Source: Firmicutes bacterium UBA993
GTDB lineage: Bacteria > Bacillota > Dethiobacteria > DTU022
Reading direction: 5' to 3'
Length of the DNA stretch: 23,889 nt
Assembly (NCBI GenBank): GCA_002292015.1
Contig: DBBD01000042.1
Location: forward strand, 1-23,889
Shown: positions 21,941 to 23,889 of the stretch, one piece after another
Position numbering within the stretch: the stretch's first letter is position 1
How the letters are laid out: the number at the start of each line of letters is the position of its first letter
Program-made: the position numbers and the translations under genes
Notes under the pieces: model-generated
Told to the model about the DNA's origin: nothing
What the model saw: the letters and a program-made list of their open reading frames with translations, nothing else
The model's database searches: none

Positions 21941-23593
21941 TTAGTCGTCCTTGGAGGTTGTCATTTCGGCTTTGGTAGTCTGCCAGGTCTTCAGCGAAAT
22001 AATCACCACGCCCAGGCTGCATATAAAGACAATGCCACCGATGATTGCCAATTCCCAGTTGCCATTCGGAATATAGCTTTTAAATATACCGTGGGCTAAT
22101 GCAGACATTGATGTTACAATCATGATCACGAACGGAATCATGTAATGCACGGTCGGCCGGCGCATCTTTAATAACAAGACACCAGCAGCCAGCAAGGCGA
22201 TCGAAGCCAGGATCTGGTTGCTAGCCCCAAATAGGGGCCAAAGCACCATCCCATGTCCGGAAAAAGCGAGGAGTGCGATCACAATAATGCCGGGCAACAG
22301 CGATACAGTTCGATCCCGGAGAAACTTTGGCAGACCAAAAGTTTCGGTGCTCTCGGAAAAAGCGATCCGGGTAAAACGCATCGCCGAATCGAGGGTAGTC
22401 ATGGCGAAGCTTTTTGCCACCACAGCGAAGAAAGCCGCGCCGACCACCGCTGGTATTCCCAGGGGTATCAGGAAAGTCGAACCACCCTGAGCCCAGATTG
22501 CCGGCCACCCCGCTTGGCCCCAGGCACCATAGAATTCCTGGTATCCAACCACGCCGAGACCGACTACAGCGGTAAGTAGGGCAATTACAGCCAGATAGCC
22601 CTCTCCGAGCATAGAGCCGTATCCGACAAGCTTGGCATCTCGTTCATTTCTTAGCTGCTTCGGAGTGGTGCCGCTGCCAACGATTGAATGCCACCCCGAT
22701 ATGGCGCCACAAGCAATCGTCACCATCAGAAACGGCCAGATTGGCGGTGCTCCTTCCGGAGCGAGTCGGATCGCCGGTGCAGCCAGTTCCCCACCGCCAG
22801 TGATGGCAATCGCAACGATTCCGGCAGTAGAAACCGCCAAGGCGATGATCAGCTGAATCCCGTTGATAAAATCGCGGGGTTGCACCAGGAGCCAAACGGG
22901 TAGCCGCGCGGCCAAGAGCATGTAACCGAGGAGAATAAAGACCCACGTTCTGTATTCAAGAGCCAGCGGGTATTGAACACCTAACCAGATTACCGCGTAC
23001 ATAATCGCCACCGCGATTACCGACATCAAATATAGGTTTACCTTTATCTTCTTCCTGATCATCAGGGCGATAGCGATAGCAAGGGGGATTTCGATCCATA
23101 CTGAGGGCACTGCTGCTAGGAAAGCGGAAGCCAGTACAGCGATAACGTGTACAAAGACTGCGGGAACCAAAACCAGAAGGAAGAAGACTACAATATACAT
23201 AAGCTGCATCGCCCGTTTGCCCAGCAGATTTTGCAGATAGTCGGCAATACCCCTCCCCTCGTGCCTGAGAGAGGCGACTAACGCTCCTAAATCGTGCACC
23301 GCCCCTAAGAAGATCGTGCCTAACACAATCCAAATCAAGGCGGGTAACCAACCCCAGATCGCAGCAACTATCGGCCCCACGATGGGTGCAGCCCCGGCGA
23401 TCGAGGTAAAGTGGTGGCCGGTGACGACAGGCGCGTCGGTGGGTACAAATTCAAAATCATCTTCGTATTTATAAGCAGGTGTTTCACGGTTCGGATCAAG
23501 CTGCCAGATTTTTTCTGCCAAAAACTTAGCATAAAACTTATACGCTAAAAAATAAAGCACGACTGCCGCCACCACAAACAGTAAAGCGTCCAT
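21941..23593 (-). CDS. cstA: CstA-type pyruvate/peptide transporter (carbon starvation protein)
   Basis: This 550-residue integral membrane protein belongs to the CstA family, whose members take up pyruvate or peptides when carbon is short. The N-terminal region has LDPNRETPAYKYEDDFEFVP (32-51) and TGHHFTSIAGAAPIVGP (58-74), the family's main signatures. SGWHSIVGSGTTPKQL and LWPLFGASNQILASIALL also match. About 14-16 membrane helices are visible. It is shorter than the E. coli protein (about 700 residues) and of the Firmicute-type length. An AAGGAGG site stands 8 bases before the ATG. The upstream region at 23594-23889 would hold its promoter; no LytS/LytT-type regulator is in view. The exact substrate is not readable. 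Confidence 0.94.
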   Translation of the reverse strand: MDALLFVVAAVVLYFLAYKFYAKFLAEKIWQLDPNRETPAYKYEDDFEFVPTDAPVVTGHHFTSIAGAAPIVGPIVAAIWGWLPALIWIVLGTIFLGAVHDLGALVASLRHEGRGIADYLQNLLGKRAMQLMYIVVFFLLVLVPAVFVHVIAVLASAFLAAVPSVWIEIPLAIAIALMIRKKIKVNLYLMSVIAVAIMYAVIWLGVQYPLALEYRTWVFILLGYMLLAARLPVWLLVQPRDFINGIQLIIALAVSTAGIVAIAITGGGELAAPAIRLAPEGAPPIWPFLMVTIACGAISGWHSIVGSGTTPKQLRNERDAKLVGYGSMLGEGYLAVIALLTAVVGLGVVGYQEFYGAWGQAGWPAIWAQGGSTFLIPLGIPAVVGAAFFAVVAKSFAMTTLDSAMRFTRIAFSESTETFGLPKFLRDRTVSLLPGIIVIALLAFSGHGMVLWPLFGASNQILASIALLAAGVLLLKMRRPTVHYMIPFVIMIVTSMSALAHGIFKSYIPNGNWELAIIGGIVFICSLGVVIISLKTWQTTKAEMTTSKDD

Positions 23594-23889
23594 AGTAGAA
23601 TCCTCCTTTTTAAGTTACTAAAAACTATACCTAACTCAAATTCCCGCGGCTCTCCATATATCACCCCCCTCAGCGAGGAAATAAATGCCCCGCAGTGAGC
23701 AGTTGTAAGTTTTTCTATTCTGACCCCTGACCCCCCAACCTAATTTTAGCAGGAAACCACTGAGGCAGAAGGCAATACCGCTTAATCTGCCTAAATACCT
23801 TCGTGAACAAACAATATTATTGTGTGAATAGCATATTATAATTGGAATATTTTTGGTCCAGCTGCGGGCTGCCAAATGAAAAGGCGCCA
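23594..23889. other. upstream region of cstA, no supported gene
   Basis: No convincing ORF. On the minus strand TATAGT (at about 23626-23631) could be a -10 for cstA but lacks a clear -35. On the plus strand TATAAT at 23837-23842 may be a -10 for a gene beyond the window. A short palindrome ACAAT-ATT-ATTGT lies at about 23811-23823. A minus-strand frame at 23636-23875 has composition unlike a protein and is not called. Confidence 0.4.

Noticed and set aside
23636..23875. Minus-strand 79-codon frame upstream of cstA
   Set aside because: Unlike any family known to me, rich in rare residues, and it covers the expected cstA promoter region.
1..23889. CRISPR array, tRNA genes, insertion sequences or prophage
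   Set aside because: No regularly spaced repeats, no cloverleaf-like runs that I could recognise, and no transposase, integrase or phage structural motifs in any frame.

Overview
The window looks like a chromosomal stretch of a monoderm Firmicute, probably Clostridia-like. The signs are a perfect CIRCE operator before a hrcA-first heat-shock operon, a DnaK without the insertion typical of Gram-negative DnaK near residue 75, strong AGGAGG-type ribosome binding sites, frequent GTG and TTG starts, and a DUF5058 protein. G+C is close to half by eye. I see no tRNA, rRNA, CRISPR array, insertion sequence or phage gene, so this is core-type chromosome with several poorly characterised membrane genes in its second half.

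Positions 1-2327 hold an iron-sulfur cluster assembly operon: an Rrf2/IscR-type regulator with a Cys cluster, a cysteine desulfurase and an IscU/NifU-type scaffold, behind a good sigma-A promoter with direct repeats. Positions 2360-9298 hold the CIRCE-controlled chaperone operon hrcA-grpE-dnaK-dnaJ, running on into rsmE (16S rRNA m3U methyltransferase) and mtaB (tRNA methylthiotransferase). prmA, which commonly sits between dnaJ and rsmE in related genomes, is absent here.

Positions 9487-11094 hold a rhomboid protease followed by a membrane-anchored SDH-type (ClpP/crotonase-fold) serine protease. On the minus strand, 11113-13356 carries glnS and a HIT-family hydrolase, with a possible 69-residue ORF between them. 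Positions 13417-16370 hold the most novel-looking unit: a DUF5058 membrane protein, a second unrecognised membrane protein and a membrane-anchored M20 metallopeptidase, tightly coupled and preceded by a symmetric nested inverted repeat. I infer a permease pair plus a peptidase or amidase.

Positions 16474-19705 hold a protein with a HEPN-like RNxxxH motif joined to CBS domains, an anchored CAP-domain protein, a YibE/F family membrane protein and a DUF454 protein. Positions 19724-20941 (minus) encode a TraB/PrgY-family membrane protein divergent from a small single-pass protein at 21150. A 40-residue zinc-ribbon remnant follows at 21634, then a strong hairpin and, on the minus strand, a CstA-type pyruvate/peptide transporter. 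The last 296 bases are the upstream region of cstA and contain no gene I can support.
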